Part shown: positions 1-10,072 of the stretch, piece by piece | Numbering within the stretch: position 1 is the first letter of the stretch | How the letters are laid out: each line of letters starts with the position of its first letter | NCBI GenBank assembly: GCA_004193595.1 | Contig: RPGQ01000001.1 | Span: forward strand, 186,001 to 250,000 | DNA length: 64,000 nucleotides | Direction: 5' to 3' | Source of the DNA: Desulfobacteraceae bacterium Eth-SRB2 | GTDB taxonomy: Bacteria > Desulfobacterota > Desulfobacteria > Desulfobacterales > UBA11574 | The notes under the pieces: model-generated | Databases searched by the model: none | The model's input: only the letters and a program-made list of their open reading frames with translations | What the model was told of the DNA's origin: nothing | Translations under genes and position numbers: made by a program

Positions 1-301
1 TCCTTAACCCTGACACCTGACACCTAAAAAAAGCTTCGGAGCCACGGTTTGTCAATAGAAAGGCATCAGCGTTTACCAACGGTCTTGATTTCCACCCGTG
101 CGAAATAACAAGTCTCTTAATGGCAACCTGTTTATGCCATCAGAATGGAATAATGGAATGTTGGGATAAGAGCGGAAATAAACCATTTTAATTGTAAAAA
201 ACTCCTCAAACCCATCATTCCATTACTCCATCATTCCATTATTCCAATTGAGCCTGCCCGCTCGTGCCTTGCAATGGCAGGCGGGGCCAAGCCCCTATGT
301 T
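1..301. repeat. intergenic repeat cluster at left edge
   Basis: No gene is seen here. Positions 115-183 recur in inverted orientation at 9420-9490. Positions 146-245 form an imperfect hairpin built from GGAATAATGGAATG-like and CATTCCATTATTCC-like arms. Positions 246-300 (GCCTGCCCGCTCGTGCC and following) recur inverted at 10813-10910. The TGACACCTGACACCT stretch at 10-27 is related to the hairpin at 1795-1860. These look like fragments of small non-coding dispersed elements. Confidence 0.6.
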
Positions 302-1678
302 CTATTTACTGTCCAGATAGTCCCTTACCCATGCCAGAGCCTCGGACCTGCTTTTTATTTTATTTGTTAATTTTTCTTCTTGCACAAGGTTTAGAATTCT
401 TTTGAATAACGGTGAAGGAATAAGCCTGAATTCATGAATAAGGTCATGGCCTGTAATCAGCGGCGGTTCCTTGATTTTGGGTTTAAAACTATAAAAAAAA
501 TTATGAATCATCTCTTTTACAAACCTTATGAAGGCCTTGTGTGTTTGATTGGGCTTGTCTCGTTTTGCCATGATATCCGCAATGGAATGCAACAGCAGGG
601 CAGGTGTGTTGTCTCCGCATTTTTTAAAGAAACGGGTGGTCCCCTTATGTGTTAACGTTTTTTTCTGCATGGCCGTGAAAAGAAAAAGCGGATTTAAATG
701 GTTACGGATAATAAAATCCACGAACCGCTTTTCACGATTGGAAAGTCTCAACTTTTGGTTGACTTTTTGAGCCAGATCCACACTTTTCCGGGAATGGCCG
801 TAAAAATGGATTTTCCCCCTGGTATCTATGGTTTTAGCCCAGGGCTTGCCCATGTCATGCAGCAAAATTGCATATTTAAGGAGAACGGTTTTTTCTTCAT
901 CAAGATATTGCCGGATCTGGATGCAAGTATCCGGCAGAATCTTGTCCGGATCGTTGAGTAGGGTTTCAAGGTGGTGATACGCTTTCAGGGTATGTTCAAA
1001 CACGTCATAAAGATGATGGCTGTTTTGAAGGCATCCTTTTAAGCGGTCAAAATCCGGGAAGATGGCGGTTAAAAGACCGGCGTCAGCCATTTGGGAAAGA
1101 TAATGATATGATTTCGACGTGCCCAGTAATTTGAAAATTTCTTCCCGTATCCGCTCACCGGCTGAATTGTGTATGAGTTTTGCGTAAGCGCTTATACGGG
1201 AAGCCGTCTGTGGTTCGATTTCGAAATTCAAACATGCAGCAATTCTATAGGCCCGTATCAAACGGATCGGATCTTTTTTAAAAACATCTGCTGAAACCAT
1301 ACGAACTTTTTTATCGGCCAGATCCCCAAGACCCCCCAGGCAGTCGATAATTTCTCCTGAAGAAAGATCATATGCCATGGCATTGATGGTAAAATCCCTT
1401 TTTTTAAGGTCGTCTTCTATGAAAGAGCCGTTTAAAGAGGTGATATCAAAAATATTATCCTTGGATACCACCCGAATGATCATCTGCCCGGGTTTTCCCA
1501 TCTTAAATAGGTGGCCCGATATATTTTTGGCCATGTTTTCCGCAAATTTTTTGGGATTTTCCGTGACCGCAATGTCATAGTCGCTTGGAATTCGGTCAAG
1601 AAGAAGATCCCTGATCGAGCCGCCGATGATATATGCGCCTTTTGTTTGAGAAAACATATTTGAATTAAAATGAATCAT
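302..1678 (-). CDS. CCA-adding enzyme / poly(A) polymerase family nucleotidyltransferase with HD domain
   Basis: 458 aa class II nucleotidyltransferase. The head domain shows GGSIRDLLL (about residues 19-27) followed by DYDIAV (about 34-39), the metal-binding D-x-D of the pol-beta superfamily. An RNA-binding neck follows, and an HD-type motif LLHDMGKPWAK lies near residue 273. Family members add CCA to tRNA 3' ends or poly(A) to RNA; the sequence alone does not separate the two, although the HD domain is typical of CCA-adding/repair enzymes. The ATG at 1678 begins directly in the conserved fold. It is divergent from coaE and the only minus-strand gene in the first 25 kb. Confidence 0.88.
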   Translation of the reverse strand: MIHFNSNMFSQTKGAYIIGGSIRDLLLDRIPSDYDIAVTENPKKFAENMAKNISGHLFKMGKPGQMIIRVVSKDNIFDITSLNGSFIEDDLKKRDFTINAMAYDLSSGEIIDCLGGLGDLADKKVRMVSADVFKKDPIRLIRAYRIAACLNFEIEPQTASRISAYAKLIHNSAGERIREEIFKLLGTSKSYHYLSQMADAGLLTAIFPDFDRLKGCLQNSHHLYDVFEHTLKAYHHLETLLNDPDKILPDTCIQIRQYLDEEKTVLLKYAILLHDMGKPWAKTIDTRGKIHFYGHSRKSVDLAQKVNQKLRLSNREKRFVDFIIRNHLNPLFLFTAMQKKTLTHKGTTRFFKKCGDNTPALLLHSIADIMAKRDKPNQTHKAFIRFVKEMIHNFFYSFKPKIKEPPLITGHDLIHEFRLIPSPLFKRILNLVQEEKLTNKIKSRSEALAWVRDYLDSK

Positions 1679-1794
1679 TGATTCTTTTACTTTTCTTGAC
1701 GTTACCTCTTTTTATAAGTATTCTAAAGTGTGTAATTCACTGATGTTGGTTAACAGCGGTCATTTATTACTTTCCATCGGAATTCGAAAGTCTG

Positions 1795-1860
1795 GTTTCA
1801 GGTGTCGGGTGTCAGGAGGACGAACGTAGAGCTGACACCTGAACACTGACACCTGAAACC
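1795..1860. repeat. palindromic repeat
   Basis: An imperfect hairpin: the arm at 1795-1815 (TTTCAGGTGTCGGGTGTCAG) is complementary to the arm at 1832-1860 made of CTGACACCTGA units. Part of the same sequence appears at 10-27. It lies in the gap between two divergent genes and has no T-run, so it is more likely a dispersed element than a terminator. Confidence 0.55.
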
Positions 1861-1937
1861 TGGATTGCTTGAGCTAAATCACCAACAATCTTGATTTACA
1901 CCCTATTCTAAACCGTACTTATATCACTATTTTAAGA

Positions 1938-2606
1938 TTGTGTCTATCCGGACACCCTATGGTCGAAACCATAAAAAAAGTCTTTAAAGTTGCGGTTACC
2001 GGGGGTGCCGGGTCCGGCAAGAGCTTTGTTTGCCGCCGATTGGAAGCGTTGGGTATAAAAATTATAAGTTCCGATACACTGGCAAGGGAAGCTGTGGCTC
2101 CGGGCTCCACGGCTCATGAAAAAATCCTCAAGCATTTTGGTGCAAAGGTCGTGTTAAGTAACGGCACGCTGAATCGCCAAATACTGCGACGTATTATTGT
2201 AAACGACAGTGCTGCCCGGCGTTCTCTGGAGCAATTCATACATCCGGAGATATCCAGGCTCATGCAGCAAAAAATGGCTCAAGCCCAACAGCAGGGTAAC
2301 CGTGTGGTGGTGGTAGAGGTTCCTCTTCTTTTTGAACTCGGCATGGAAGAACAGTTCGATCGGGTTGTCGTGGTCAGTGCCGCCCGTAAATTGCGGGTTA
2401 AACGACTGATGGACCGCGATAATGTCTCCCGTGATCAGGCTGAAGAACTTTTAAATGTTCAGATGCCGGATCAAGAAAAGGTCGAACGTGCAGGATTCGT
2501 ATTATCAAATGACGGTTTAAAGGAGCAACTCATAAGATCCGTTGATCGGTTATATGAAAAATTCTTAAAAATAACGCAAAAAGGATCAAAAGTTCTTGAC
2601 AGTTAG
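1938..2606 (+). CDS. coaE: dephospho-CoA kinase
   Basis: Phosphorylates dephospho-CoA at the ribose 3'-OH, the last step of coenzyme A synthesis, in the cytoplasm. The Walker A motif GGAGSGKS (about residues 22-29) is followed by SSDTLAREAV, the family's substrate-binding segment, and later by VEVPLLFELGME, the lid-region signature. The frame opens with TTG at 1938; ATG at 1959 gives a product nearer the usual 200-210 aa. Neither has a strong ribosome-binding site. The rho promoter overlaps its 3' end. Confidence 0.9.
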   Translation: MCLSGHPMVETIKKVFKVAVTGGAGSGKSFVCRRLEALGIKIISSDTLAREAVAPGSTAHEKILKHFGAKVVLSNGTLNRQILRRIIVNDSAARRSLEQFIHPEISRLMQQKMAQAQQQGNRVVVVEVPLLFELGMEEQFDRVVVVSAARKLRVKRLMDRDNVSRDQAEELLNVQMPDQEKVERAGFVLSNDGLKEQLIRSVDRLYEKFLKITQKGSKVLDS

Positions 2607-2624
2607 GAAATCATGGTTTAAAAT
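2596..2624 (+). promoter_or_regulatory. sigma-70-type promoter for rho
   Basis: TTGACA at 2596-2601, a 17-bp spacer, and TAAAAT at 2619-2624. The -35 box overlaps the coaE stop codon. This leaves a leader of roughly 190 nt before the rho ATG; rho genes in other bacteria are autoregulated in such leaders, which is possible here but not shown. Confidence 0.6.
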
Positions 2625-2817
2625 TTCGAAAATTAATGAGTAAAACACTCCTGTTTGGATCCCGCCATTTGGAAAGAATGTCTAATCTTTCGATATTATT
2701 TCATTGAGCACATTTTCTTCCATGAAAGTCAATATGGATCCGATTGATAATATATAAAATATTTCATGAGCTTATAAATTGCGGCCAGGCCGCTCTCAAA
2801 CAAGGAATTCCCACATT

Positions 2818-4065
2818 ATGAACATTGTTCAACTCAAAGAAAAGAAAATTAGTGAGTTGGCTCTTTTGGCCAAAGATTTCAAAATTGAGGGGGCGGCAGG
2901 AATGAGAAAACAGGATCTTATTTTTGCCCTGCTACAAGCAGAAATTGAAAAGACCGGTTTGATATTCGGGGAAGGCACACTCGAAATACTGCCGGACGGA
3001 TTCGGATTTTTGCGGGCACCGAATTATAATTACCTTCCGGGACCGGATGATATTTATGTGTCACCCTCGCAGATACGCCGATTCAATTTAAGAACCGGAG
3101 ATACGGTGTCCGGTCAGATTCGTCAGCCCAAGGAGACGGAACGGTATTTTGCCCTGTTAAAGGTCGAGGCGGTTAACTATGAAGATCCGGAGGTTTCCAG
3201 GGAAAAAATTCTTTTTGACAATCTCACGCCCCTATATCCTGACAGAAAGATACTGCTTGAATGCGATTCTGATAATTATTCCACGAGAATAATGGACCTT
3301 TTGACTCCCACGGGTTTTGGCCAAAGAGGGTTGATCGTCTCGCCCCCCAGGTCCGGCAAAACAATGCTGTTGCAGGCCATCGCCAACAGTATCAGTATAA
3401 ATCATAAAGATATTGTTCTGTTTGTACTTCTTATTGACGAGCGGCCCGAAGAAGTTACGGACATGGAGCGATCCGTGAACGGGGAGGTCGTCAGCTCCAC
3501 CTTTGACGAGCCTGCAGAACGGCATGTTCAGGTCGCTGAAATGGTTATTGAGAAGTCCAAGCGCCTGGTGGAACATAAAAAAGATGTGGTTATCCTTCTG
3601 GATAGTGTAACCCGGCTGGCACGGGCATACAATTCCGTTATCCCGCCGAGCGGGAAGATACTTTCCGGAGGCGTTGATTCAAATGCGCTTCAACGACCCA
3701 AACGTTTTTTCGGAGCCGCCAGAAACATTGAAGAGGGAGGAAGCCTCACCATTATCGCAACCGCCCTGGTTGATACGGGAAGCCGTATGGATGAAGTGAT
3801 TTTTGAAGAGTTCAAGGGCACCGGCAATATGGAAATTCAGTTGGATCGAAGGCTGGCCGATAAGCGGGTATTCCCTGCAATTGATATCAAAAAATCGGGC
3901 ACTCGCAAGGAAGAACTTCTTCTGGATCAGGAAACCCTGACGCGTGTCTGGATTTTAAGAAAACTCCTATCTTCCTTAAATCCTATTGACAGTTTGGAAT
4001 TTTTGCTCGATAAAATGAATGGAACAAAGAATAATCAAGATTTTCTGAATTCAATGAATGCGTAA
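2818..4065 (+). CDS. rho: transcription termination factor Rho
   Basis: About 415 aa, close to the usual 419. Hexameric RNA-dependent ATPase that ends transcription of untranslated RNA. The N-terminal Rho_N helix region ([16 protein letters not shown]) is followed by the RNA-binding cold-shock-like domain ([14 protein letters not shown]), the P-loop [10 protein letters not shown], Walker [17 protein letters not shown], and the Q/R-loop segment near [17 protein letters not shown]. An upstream frame extension to 2779 exists, but ATG 2818 has AAGGA 11 nt upstream and starts the conserved fold. Followed closely by rpmE. Confidence 0.95.
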   Translation: MNIVQLKEKKISELALLAKDFKIEGAAGMRKQDLIFALLQAEIEKTGLIFGEGTLEILPDGFGFLRAPNYNYLPGPDDIYVSPSQIRRFNLRTGDTVSGQIRQPKETERYFALLKVEAVNYEDPEVSREKILFDNLTPLYPDRKILLECDSDNYSTRIMDLLTPTGFGQRGLIVSPPRSGKTMLLQAIANSISINHKDIVLFVLLIDERPEEVTDMERSVNGEVVSSTFDEPAERHVQVAEMVIEKSKRLVEHKKDVVILLDSVTRLARAYNSVIPPSGKILSGGVDSNALQRPKRFFGAARNIEEGGSLTIIATALVDTGSRMDEVIFEEFKGTGNMEIQLDRRLADKRVFPAIDIKKSGTRKEELLLDQETLTRVWILRKLLSSLNPIDSLEFLLDKMNGTKNNQDFLNSMNA

Positions 4066-4090
4066 AAGAAAAGCAGGAGGTTGAAAATAT

Positions 4091-4300
4091 ATGAAAAAGG
4101 ACATTCATCCTGAGTATCAACAAACAACCATAAGATGCGCATGCGGCAATGAATTGGAGGCGGGTTCGACAAAATCGGATATCCGTGTTGAAATCTGCTC
4201 AAAATGCCATCCTTTCTATACAGGCAAACAGAAACTTGTGGACACTGCCGGACGAATTGAGCGTTTCCGCAAGAAATATGAAAAATTTCAGAACCAATAA
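4091..4300 (+). CDS. rpmE: 50S ribosomal protein L31 (zinc-binding form)
   Basis: 69 aa with the L31 N-terminus MKKDIHPEY and a four-cysteine set (CAC near residues 16-18 and [13 protein letters not shown]), the C+ type that binds zinc. A strong AGGAGG stands ahead of ATG 4091. It sits 25 bp after rho, as in many proteobacteria, and a terminator follows, so rho-rpmE is probably one transcript. Confidence 0.95.
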   Translation: MKKDIHPEYQQTTIRCACGNELEAGSTKSDIRVEICSKCHPFYTGKQKLVDTAGRIERFRKKYEKFQNQ

Positions 4301-4302
4301 AC

Positions 4303-4367
4303 AGCCCATTCACCCATACGGCTTAGCCCTCATAAACAGATGCAAAAGGTGATGGGCCGTTTTTTTT
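4303..4367 (+). terminator. rho-independent terminator after rpmE
   Basis: The arm GCCCATTCACC pairs with GGTGATGGGC across a loop of about 35 nt, followed by eight T residues (4360-4367). Placed just after rpmE. Confidence 0.65.
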
Positions 4368-4377
4368 AGGCATCACT

Positions 4378-4518
4378 GAGTCTGTTGATTAATGAGGATT
4401 TTAGTTCAAGATCAAGGCATGCGAAAAAAATAACCACAGGCATATAGTTGATATTCCGAGGATTATTTTTTGAGCATAACGCAGAGATTGGGCGAAAAGG
4501 CCATTAATCAACAGACTC
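4378..4518. repeat. long-range 17-bp inverted repeat before prfA
   Basis: Positions 4378-4394 (GAGTCTGTTGATTAATG) are perfectly complementary to 4502-4518, about 107 bp apart. The interior contains CCGAGGATTATTTTTTGAGC, a diverged form of the dispersed repeat seen at 6842, 9281 and 32120. Either a MITE-like element or a large RNA stem in the prfA leader. Confidence 0.5.
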
Positions 4519-4556
4519 ATCACTGTTTTTTTAATGGAGAGATCCGAGTAAGACCC

Positions 4557-5642
4557 ATGTTTGATAGATTGTCAGGTGTTGAAAATCGATTTTTAGAAGT
4601 CGAAAAGCTTTTGAGCGATCCCGGAATTGTGCAAGATCGGGATGCATACCAGAAATATAGCCGGGAACATGCCGATCTAAGCAAAATTGTATGGGTTTTC
4701 AGAAAGTATAAACGCACCATAGAAGAGCTCAATGACGGCATGGAGCTTTTAAAGGACAAGGACCCGGATATTAAAGAGATGGCCCGGGATGAAGTCGGAG
4801 CCCTAACCCTTCGCAAAGAAAACCTCGAAAACGATCTTAAAAATCTCCTTTTGCCCAAAGATTCCAATGATGATAAAAATGTTATTGTTGAAATAAGGGC
4901 GGGAACCGGCGGAGAAGAGGCCGGCCTTTTTGCAAGTGATCTTTTCAGAATGTACACCCGGTATACTGAAAGGAAAAATTGGAAAGTCGAAGTCATGACC
5001 CATCATCCCACCGGAGTTGGCGGTTTAAAAGAAATCATCGCCATGATCCACGGCAAGGGGGCATACAGCCGTTTTAAATATGAAAGCGGCATACATCGTG
5101 TCCAGCGGGTTCCGGAAACCGAGGCTCAGGGGCGGATACACACCTCTGCAGTCACTGTTGCGGTTTTGCCGGAAGCCGAGGACGTTGAACTTCATATCGA
5201 TTCGAGTGAGATTAAAGTCGATGTGTTCCGATCAACCGGTCCGGGAGGTCAAAGTGTAAATACAACCGATTCAGCGGTGCGTCTTACCCATCTCCCCACA
5301 GGTTTGGTGGTAACCTGTCAGGATGAAAAATCGCAGTTGAAAAATAAAAACAAGGGCATGAAAGTGCTGCGTGCCCGTCTTCTCGATCGTATGATCATGG
5401 AGCAGGATGAAAAAAGATCCAAAGAGCGGAAAAGCCAGATAGGCAGCGGAGACAGAAGTGGAAGAATCAGGACGTACAACTTTCCCCAGGGAAGAGTGAC
5501 CGACCACCGGATAGGGCTTACCCTTTACAAGCTTGAAAACATTATGCAGGGAGAAATAGACGAGATCATAGAAAAGCTTGCAACTTTTTATCAGACCCAG
5601 GCATTACAGAATGCAGAATCAGCAGAAGTCCAGGAATCCTGA
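4557..5642 (+). CDS. prfA: peptide chain release factor 1
   Basis: 361 aa from ATG 4557 (usual length 360), recognising UAA and UAG. The catalytic GGQ lies in [19 protein letters not shown]. The anticodon-like tripeptide is P-E-T in [12 protein letters not shown], fitting the RF1 P-x-T pattern rather than RF2's S-P-F. The frame is open 87 bp further upstream, but that stretch is the repeat-containing leader. prmC starts inside the 3' end; its product methylates the GGQ glutamine of this protein. Confidence 0.95.
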   Translation: MFDRLSGVENRFLEVEKLLSDPGIVQDRDAYQKYSREHADLSKIVWVFRKYKRTIEELNDGMELLKDKDPDIKEMARDEVGALTLRKENLENDLKNLLLPKDSNDDKNVIVEIRAGTGGEEAGLFASDLFRMYTRYTERKNWKVEVMTHHPTGVGGLKEIIAMIHGKGAYSRFKYESGIHRVQRVPETEAQGRIHTSAVTVAVLPEAEDVELHIDSSEIKVDVFRSTGPGGQSVNTTDSAVRLTHLPTGLVVTCQDEKSQLKNKNKGMKVLRARLLDRMIMEQDEKRSKERKSQIGSGDRSGRIRTYNFPQGRVTDHRIGLTLYKLENIMQGEIDEIIEKLATFYQTQALQNAESAEVQES

Positions 5643-6525
5643 ATGGACCATAATAAAACTTCTCAAATGGACCACTTCTTATTTTAAATCCCACGATATA
5701 GACAGCCCAAGATCTACAGCCGAAATACTTCTCGCACATGTCTTAAAATTAAAAAGGATAGATCTGTACTTGCGATACGATCAGCCGCTTTGCTTAAATG
5801 AGCTTTCGAAATTTAAAGTATTAATAAAACGGAGGATTGAACGGGAACCGGTTGCATATATTTTAGGAGTCAAGGAATTCTGGTCCATGGATTTCGCTGT
5901 CACAAAAGATGTCTTGATCCCGCGACCTGAGACCGAATGCCTGGTTGAGGCTGCATTAAATCTTTTGCCCGAGGATAACAGTTCTGATGTTAAACCGGCG
6001 ATAAAAAGCATATTAGAGCTCGGCACAGGATCCGGGGCTATCATTCTATCCATTGCATCCATGCGACCCAAACATACTTATTTTGCATCTGACCGTTCCG
6101 TTGAAGCCGTCAGGCTGGCCGGACAAAACTCAAAGCGACATGGCCTGGATACGGCTGTCAGTTTCTTCTGTGCGGACTGGTTTACGCCCATAAACTGTAA
6201 AAACAAACGATTTGATATGATCCTATCAAACCCGCCTTATGTTCCAACCCGGGTTATTGGGCGTCTTATGCCTGAAATTTACAAGTATGAACCGATTTCG
6301 GCCCTTGACGGTGACAGAGACGGACTTTTCTGTTTAAGACATATTATTAACACGGCTCATCTATATCTGAACCGGAATGGGAGCCTGCTGCTGGAGATCG
6401 GTCATGACCAGAAAAATGATATCCGGAGTATTATCGACCAATGTGGAAATTATGAAAATGTTGTATTTACAAAAGATTACAGTGGATACGATCGTGTTGT
6501 CCGTATGAAAAAGAAAAAGCAATAA
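5611..6525 (+). CDS. prmC: peptide chain release factor N5-glutamine methyltransferase
   Basis: About 305 aa. Uses S-adenosylmethionine to methylate the glutamine of the GGQ motif in release factors. An N-terminal helical domain (residues about 1-75) precedes the Rossmann methyltransferase. [12 protein letters not shown] and ELGTGSGAI form the SAM site, and SNPPYVP (NPPY) binds the substrate glutamine. ATG 5611 overlaps prfA by 32 bp, indicating translational coupling; the frame also opens at 5578. Confidence 0.92.
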   Translation: MQNQQKSRNPEWTIIKLLKWTTSYFKSHDIDSPRSTAEILLAHVLKLKRIDLYLRYDQPLCLNELSKFKVLIKRRIEREPVAYILGVKEFWSMDFAVTKDVLIPRPETECLVEAALNLLPEDNSSDVKPAIKSILELGTGSGAIILSIASMRPKHTYFASDRSVEAVRLAGQNSKRHGLDTAVSFFCADWFTPINCKNKRFDMILSNPPYVPTRVIGRLMPEIYKYEPISALDGDRDGLFCLRHIINTAHLYLNRNGSLLLEIGHDQKNDIRSIIDQCGNYENVVFTKDYSGYDRVVRMKKKKQ

Positions 6526-6700
6526 AAAACTGTTGCGTATCAATATTTAATTTGTTAAAAAAGTTGGTTTAACTAGTGTCCATCCATAAATCTATATTGG
6601 GCACAAATTAAGTTTCCAATGCAGAAATGAGCAATTTTTCGCATGGAAACTAACTAATTCGCACGCCTTTGGACCTATTTCCTGGTGCCCCGCGTATGGC

Positions 6701-6949
6701 GAGACCTTTGAAAAACGTTCAATTTTGTTCAAGGCCAAGGACAATTCTGCAGGATAGCAGAATTGGACAGCTGTCAGGCTGCCCGCAAGGGATAGGGGCA
6801 TGGACGCCCCGAGTCAACGCGAAAATTTTAACCGCAGGAATACATTGAGTATTTTGAGGATTAAAATTTGAGCCTGTCGAAGCTTGGCGAAGATCCCGAT
6901 TATCGGGGACACAGGAATTGGGCAAAAGAGGACGTTTTTCAAAGGTCTC
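6701..6949. mobile_element. MITE-like element with 20-bp terminal inverted repeats
   Basis: Left end GAGACCTTTGAAAAACGTTC (6701-6720) and right end 6930-6949 are inverted copies with one mismatch. The right half (from 6842) carries the dispersed block GAGGATTAAAATTTGAGCC ... GGAATTGGGCAAAAG that recurs at 32120-32256 and partly at 9281. It fills the gap 6526-7013, which has no gene. Just before it, at 6574, GTGTCCATCCATAAAT matches one end of the element at 37113-37255. Confidence 0.6.
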
Positions 6950-7013
6950 ATGGCGGGGTTGGATTTGGGAGTGATATGGGCGGTGGAAAAACCGTTTAAG
7001 AAGGGAGAAAATA

Positions 7014-7931
7014 ATGGCTTATATTACCATGAAAGAACTGCTTGAATCCGGAGTACATTTTGGTCATCAGACCAAGCGCTGGAACCCCAAGATGAAGCAA
7101 TATATCTTTGGGGCCAGGAACGGCATCTATATTATTGACCTTCAGAAAACTGTTCGAATGTTCAGGACAGTATATGATTTTGTAGTAGATACCGTTGCAG
7201 GCAAAAAGATGCTTCTTTTTGTAGGAACCAAAAAACAGGCCCGGGATTCCATCTATGAAGAAGCGAATCGATGCGAAATGTTTTATGTTCATAACCGATG
7301 GCTGGGCGGAATGCTGACAAATTTTCAGACCATAAAAAAAAGTATAGAACGTCTTAACTATCTAAATACAATTGTAAATGACGGATCGATCAATCTTTTT
7401 CCCAAAAAAGAGGGCCTGAAGCTTGAAAAGGAACGGGTAAAACTCGACAATAATCTTGGCGGAATACGCACCATGAATGATCTTCCCGGTGCTATTTTTG
7501 TGGTTGATCCCAAGAATGAGGCAATCGCAGTTCGTGAGGGAAGACGACTGGGAATTCCGATTATTGCTATTGTGGACACCAATTGTAATCCTGATGAAAT
7601 TGATTATATCATACCCGGTAATGATGATGCCATCCGTGCAATACGGCTGATCACATCCAGAATCGCTGATGCTTGTGTTGAAGGTAAAGAGCGTCTGGCT
7701 GAAAAACAGCAGGCGGAAACCGACAAAGAAGTGGAGGAAGTATCTGAAGTTGCTGCCGCAAGTGTGGAATTAAAGCCGGGTGAAAGAAAGATTATTTCAG
7801 AGGGTTCAGAGGGACCTATTGTGGAAATAATTAAAAAATCAACATCTGCAACCCAACGTACTGAAGCCCCTGAAGATTCTGAAAGTCAGGAATCGAAAGA
7901 AACAACTGAAGCTGAAAAGACAGGAGAATAA
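7014..7931 (+). CDS. rpsB: 30S ribosomal protein S2
   Basis: 305 aa; opens with the S2 signature [22 protein letters not shown] and contains [17 protein letters not shown]. It is longer than the E. coli protein (241 aa) because of a charged C-terminal tail after about residue 235, rich in Glu, Lys and Ser, which is common in delta-proteobacteria. The ribosome-binding site AAGAAGGGAG precedes ATG 7014. Its TAA shares one base with the tsf ATG. Confidence 0.95.
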   Translation: MAYITMKELLESGVHFGHQTKRWNPKMKQYIFGARNGIYIIDLQKTVRMFRTVYDFVVDTVAGKKMLLFVGTKKQARDSIYEEANRCEMFYVHNRWLGGMLTNFQTIKKSIERLNYLNTIVNDGSINLFPKKEGLKLEKERVKLDNNLGGIRTMNDLPGAIFVVDPKNEAIAVREGRRLGIPIIAIVDTNCNPDEIDYIIPGNDDAIRAIRLITSRIADACVEGKERLAEKQQAETDKEVEEVSEVAAASVELKPGERKIISEGSEGPIVEIIKKSTSATQRTEAPEDSESQESKETTEAEKTGE

Positions 7932-8533
7932 TGATGGCGACAATTAGTGCTGCAACGGTCAAAGAGCTCCGTGAAAAGACCGGGGCAGGAATCATGGATT
8001 GTAAAGAAGCACTTTCCGAGTGTAACGGAGATATAAGCAAGGCGGTCGATTTTTTAAGAAAAAAAGGGTTGGCCACAGCGGCCAAACGCGCCGGCAGGGC
8101 CACGACGGAAGGAATAGTCGAGTCTTATATTCATATGGACAGCAAGCTGGGTGTTCTGGTGGAAATTAACTGTGAAACCGATTTTGTTGCAAAAAATGAT
8201 GATTTCAAGGAATTTGCAAAAAATATTGCCATGCATATTACAGCAACCAATCCTGTAAGTATACGGCAAGAAGATGTCCCCAAAGAAACCATGGACAAAG
8301 AAAAAGAAATTTACCGTGCACAGGTCCTGGAGATGGGCAAGCCTGAAAAAATAGTAGACAAGATAGTAGAAGGCAAACTTAAAAAATATTTTAAGGATAA
8401 CTGCCTGATGAATCAGGCCTATGTTCGTGATCCCAATATAACCATTGAGGATCTTTTAAATGAATTGGTTGCAAAAATCGGCGAAAACATAACAATTAAA
8501 CGTTTCACAAGGTTTCAAATAGGTGAGGAATAA
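7931..8533 (+). CDS. tsf: elongation factor Ts (short form)
   Basis: 200 aa nucleotide-exchange factor for EF-Tu. The N-terminal UBA-like domain ends in the TDFV loop (INCETDFVAKNDDF, near residue 80) that displaces Mg2+ from EF-Tu. It is much shorter than E. coli EF-Ts (283 aa) because only one copy of the core subdomain is present, as in Thermus. Two ATG codons are adjacent (7931 and 7934); the first overlaps the rpsB stop. GGAG lies just upstream, inside rpsB. Confidence 0.95.
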   Translation: MMATISAATVKELREKTGAGIMDCKEALSECNGDISKAVDFLRKKGLATAAKRAGRATTEGIVESYIHMDSKLGVLVEINCETDFVAKNDDFKEFAKNIAMHITATNPVSIRQEDVPKETMDKEKEIYRAQVLEMGKPEKIVDKIVEGKLKKYFKDNCLMNQAYVRDPNITIEDLLNELVAKIGENITIKRFTRFQIGEE

Positions 8534-8536
8534 ACT

Positions 8537-9253
8537 TTGACAATGCCTCAATTCAAAAGGGTTCTATTGAAACTGAGCGGTGAAGCGTTGATGGGTGATC
8601 AGAATTTTGGAATAAGCCCTGATGTCATAAAATATGTGGCTGAAGAAGTCCGCTCGGCATTTGACCTCGGAGTTCAAATTGCCATAGTCGTGGGCGGTGG
8701 TAATATTTTCAGGGGGGTTGCCGCCGCTTCATATGGTATAGACAGAGTTTCTGCAGACCGCATGGGTATGTTGGCCACGGTGATTAACAGTCTGGCGTTA
8801 CAGGATGTTCTGGAAGAAAATGGGGTTATGACTCGTGTCCAAAGCGCCATTTCAATGCATGAGGTGGCCGAGCCGTTCATCATCCGGAAGGCCATCCGCC
8901 ATCTTGAAAAAGGGCGGGTGGTGATATTTGCAGCCGGCACCGGCAATCCTTACTTTACCACCGATACCGCTGCGGTGCTCAGGGCACAGGAAATACGTGC
9001 CGATATCCTTTTAAAGGCGACAAAGGTTGACGGCCTTTACGATTCAGATCCGGTTGTCAATAAGAATGCTAAATTTATAAAAAAAATCAAATACATGCAG
9101 GTCATTAAACAACAGCTCCATGTGATGGATATGACGGCCATTTCTCTGGCCATGGATAATAAGCTCCCCCTTGTTGTTTTTAATTTAACAAACAAGGGAA
9201 ATATAAAAAAGGTCATATGTGGAGAATCGGTGGGGACCCGGATAGGCACTTAG
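8537..9253 (+). CDS. pyrH: UMP kinase
   Basis: Amino-acid-kinase-fold enzyme converting UMP to UDP. Shows [11 protein letters not shown] (phosphate loop), [10 protein letters not shown], and [15 protein letters not shown]. 238 aa, standard length. The frame begins with TTG 8537, eight bases after AGGTGAGG; ATG 8543 is the alternative. Part of the rpsB-tsf-pyrH-frr block, in the usual order. Confidence 0.94.
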   Translation: MTMPQFKRVLLKLSGEALMGDQNFGISPDVIKYVAEEVRSAFDLGVQIAIVVGGGNIFRGVAAASYGIDRVSADRMGMLATVINSLALQDVLEENGVMTRVQSAISMHEVAEPFIIRKAIRHLEKGRVVIFAAGTGNPYFTTDTAAVLRAQEIRADILLKATKVDGLYDSDPVVNKNAKFIKKIKYMQVIKQQLHVMDMTAISLAMDNKLPLVVFNLTNKGNIKKVICGESVGTRIGT

Positions 9254-9280
9254 GGGCTTCACCCCATTGGAATACGGGTA

Positions 9281-9490
9281 GTATTTCGAGGATTAACCCG
9301 CCAAAGTTCGGTGGCGGGTTAAAATTTGAGTCTGACCCCAAAGAAATAGGCTCCGCATTTCACGGGGCAGGCGCAGATATTGGCGGAAAAGACAGTTTGC
9401 GTTCAGGCACTAAATAAGTTATTTCCGCCCTTACCCCCAATATTCCGGCATTCCATTCTGATTGCATAAACAGGTTGCCACTAAAGGACT
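9281..9490. repeat. two dispersed repeat fragments between pyrH and frr
   Basis: Positions 9281-9340 carry the block CGAGGATTAACCCGCCAAAG...GGCGGGTTAAAATTTGAG, a hairpin also present at 32120-32170. Positions 9420-9490 are an inverted, diverged copy of 115-183. No gene lies in this 261-bp gap. Confidence 0.55.
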
Positions 9491-9514
9491 TGTAATTTTA
9501 ATAGGGAGAAATCC

Positions 9515-10072
9515 ATGATTGAATCGATATATCAGGAAACTCGGGAGGGTATGAATAAGTCAATAGATTCTCTTAAAAATGAATTTAAGAAGACCCGGAC
9601 CGGACGGGCTTCCGTGTCCATTCTTGATGATATCCGGGTTGAATACTACGGTACCATAACTCCTCTTAATCAGATGGCATCTCTTTCTATTCCTGAAAGC
9701 AGACTTATTAACATACAGCCATGGGATGTTTCCGTGATCAAGGATATAGAAAAGGCTATATTGAAGTCTGATTTAGGGTTAACCCCTTCAAACGATGGCA
9801 AGCTAATCCGTATTTCCATTCCGCCGCTTACCGAAGAGAGAAGAAAAGAACTTGTCAAGGTTATATATAAAAAAAGCGAGGAACATCGGGTAGCCGTACG
9901 CAACATCAGGCGTGATTCCAACGAGCTGTTGAAAGGATTGAAAAAGGATGGTGAGATTTCGGAAGATGATGCCTTTAGAGCCCAAGACCAGGTCCAGAAA
10001 ATAACAGATAAGCATATTAAGCTTATCGATGAAGTCTGTAAAGAAAAAGAGAAAGAAATCCTTGAATTCTAA
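9515..10072 (+). CDS. frr: ribosome recycling factor
   Basis: 185 aa, the standard RRF length, with the L-shaped fold signatures FKKTRTGRASVSILDDIRVEYYG and the C-terminal helical bundle ending KEKEKEILEF. Splits post-termination ribosomes together with EF-G. Good ribosome-binding site (AGGGAG) before ATG 9515. The last 44 bp overlap the uppS frame. Confidence 0.95.
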   Translation: MIESIYQETREGMNKSIDSLKNEFKKTRTGRASVSILDDIRVEYYGTITPLNQMASLSIPESRLINIQPWDVSVIKDIEKAILKSDLGLTPSNDGKLIRISIPPLTEERRKELVKVIYKKSEEHRVAVRNIRRDSNELLKGLKKDGEISEDDAFRAQDQVQKITDKHIKLIDEVCKEKEKEILEF

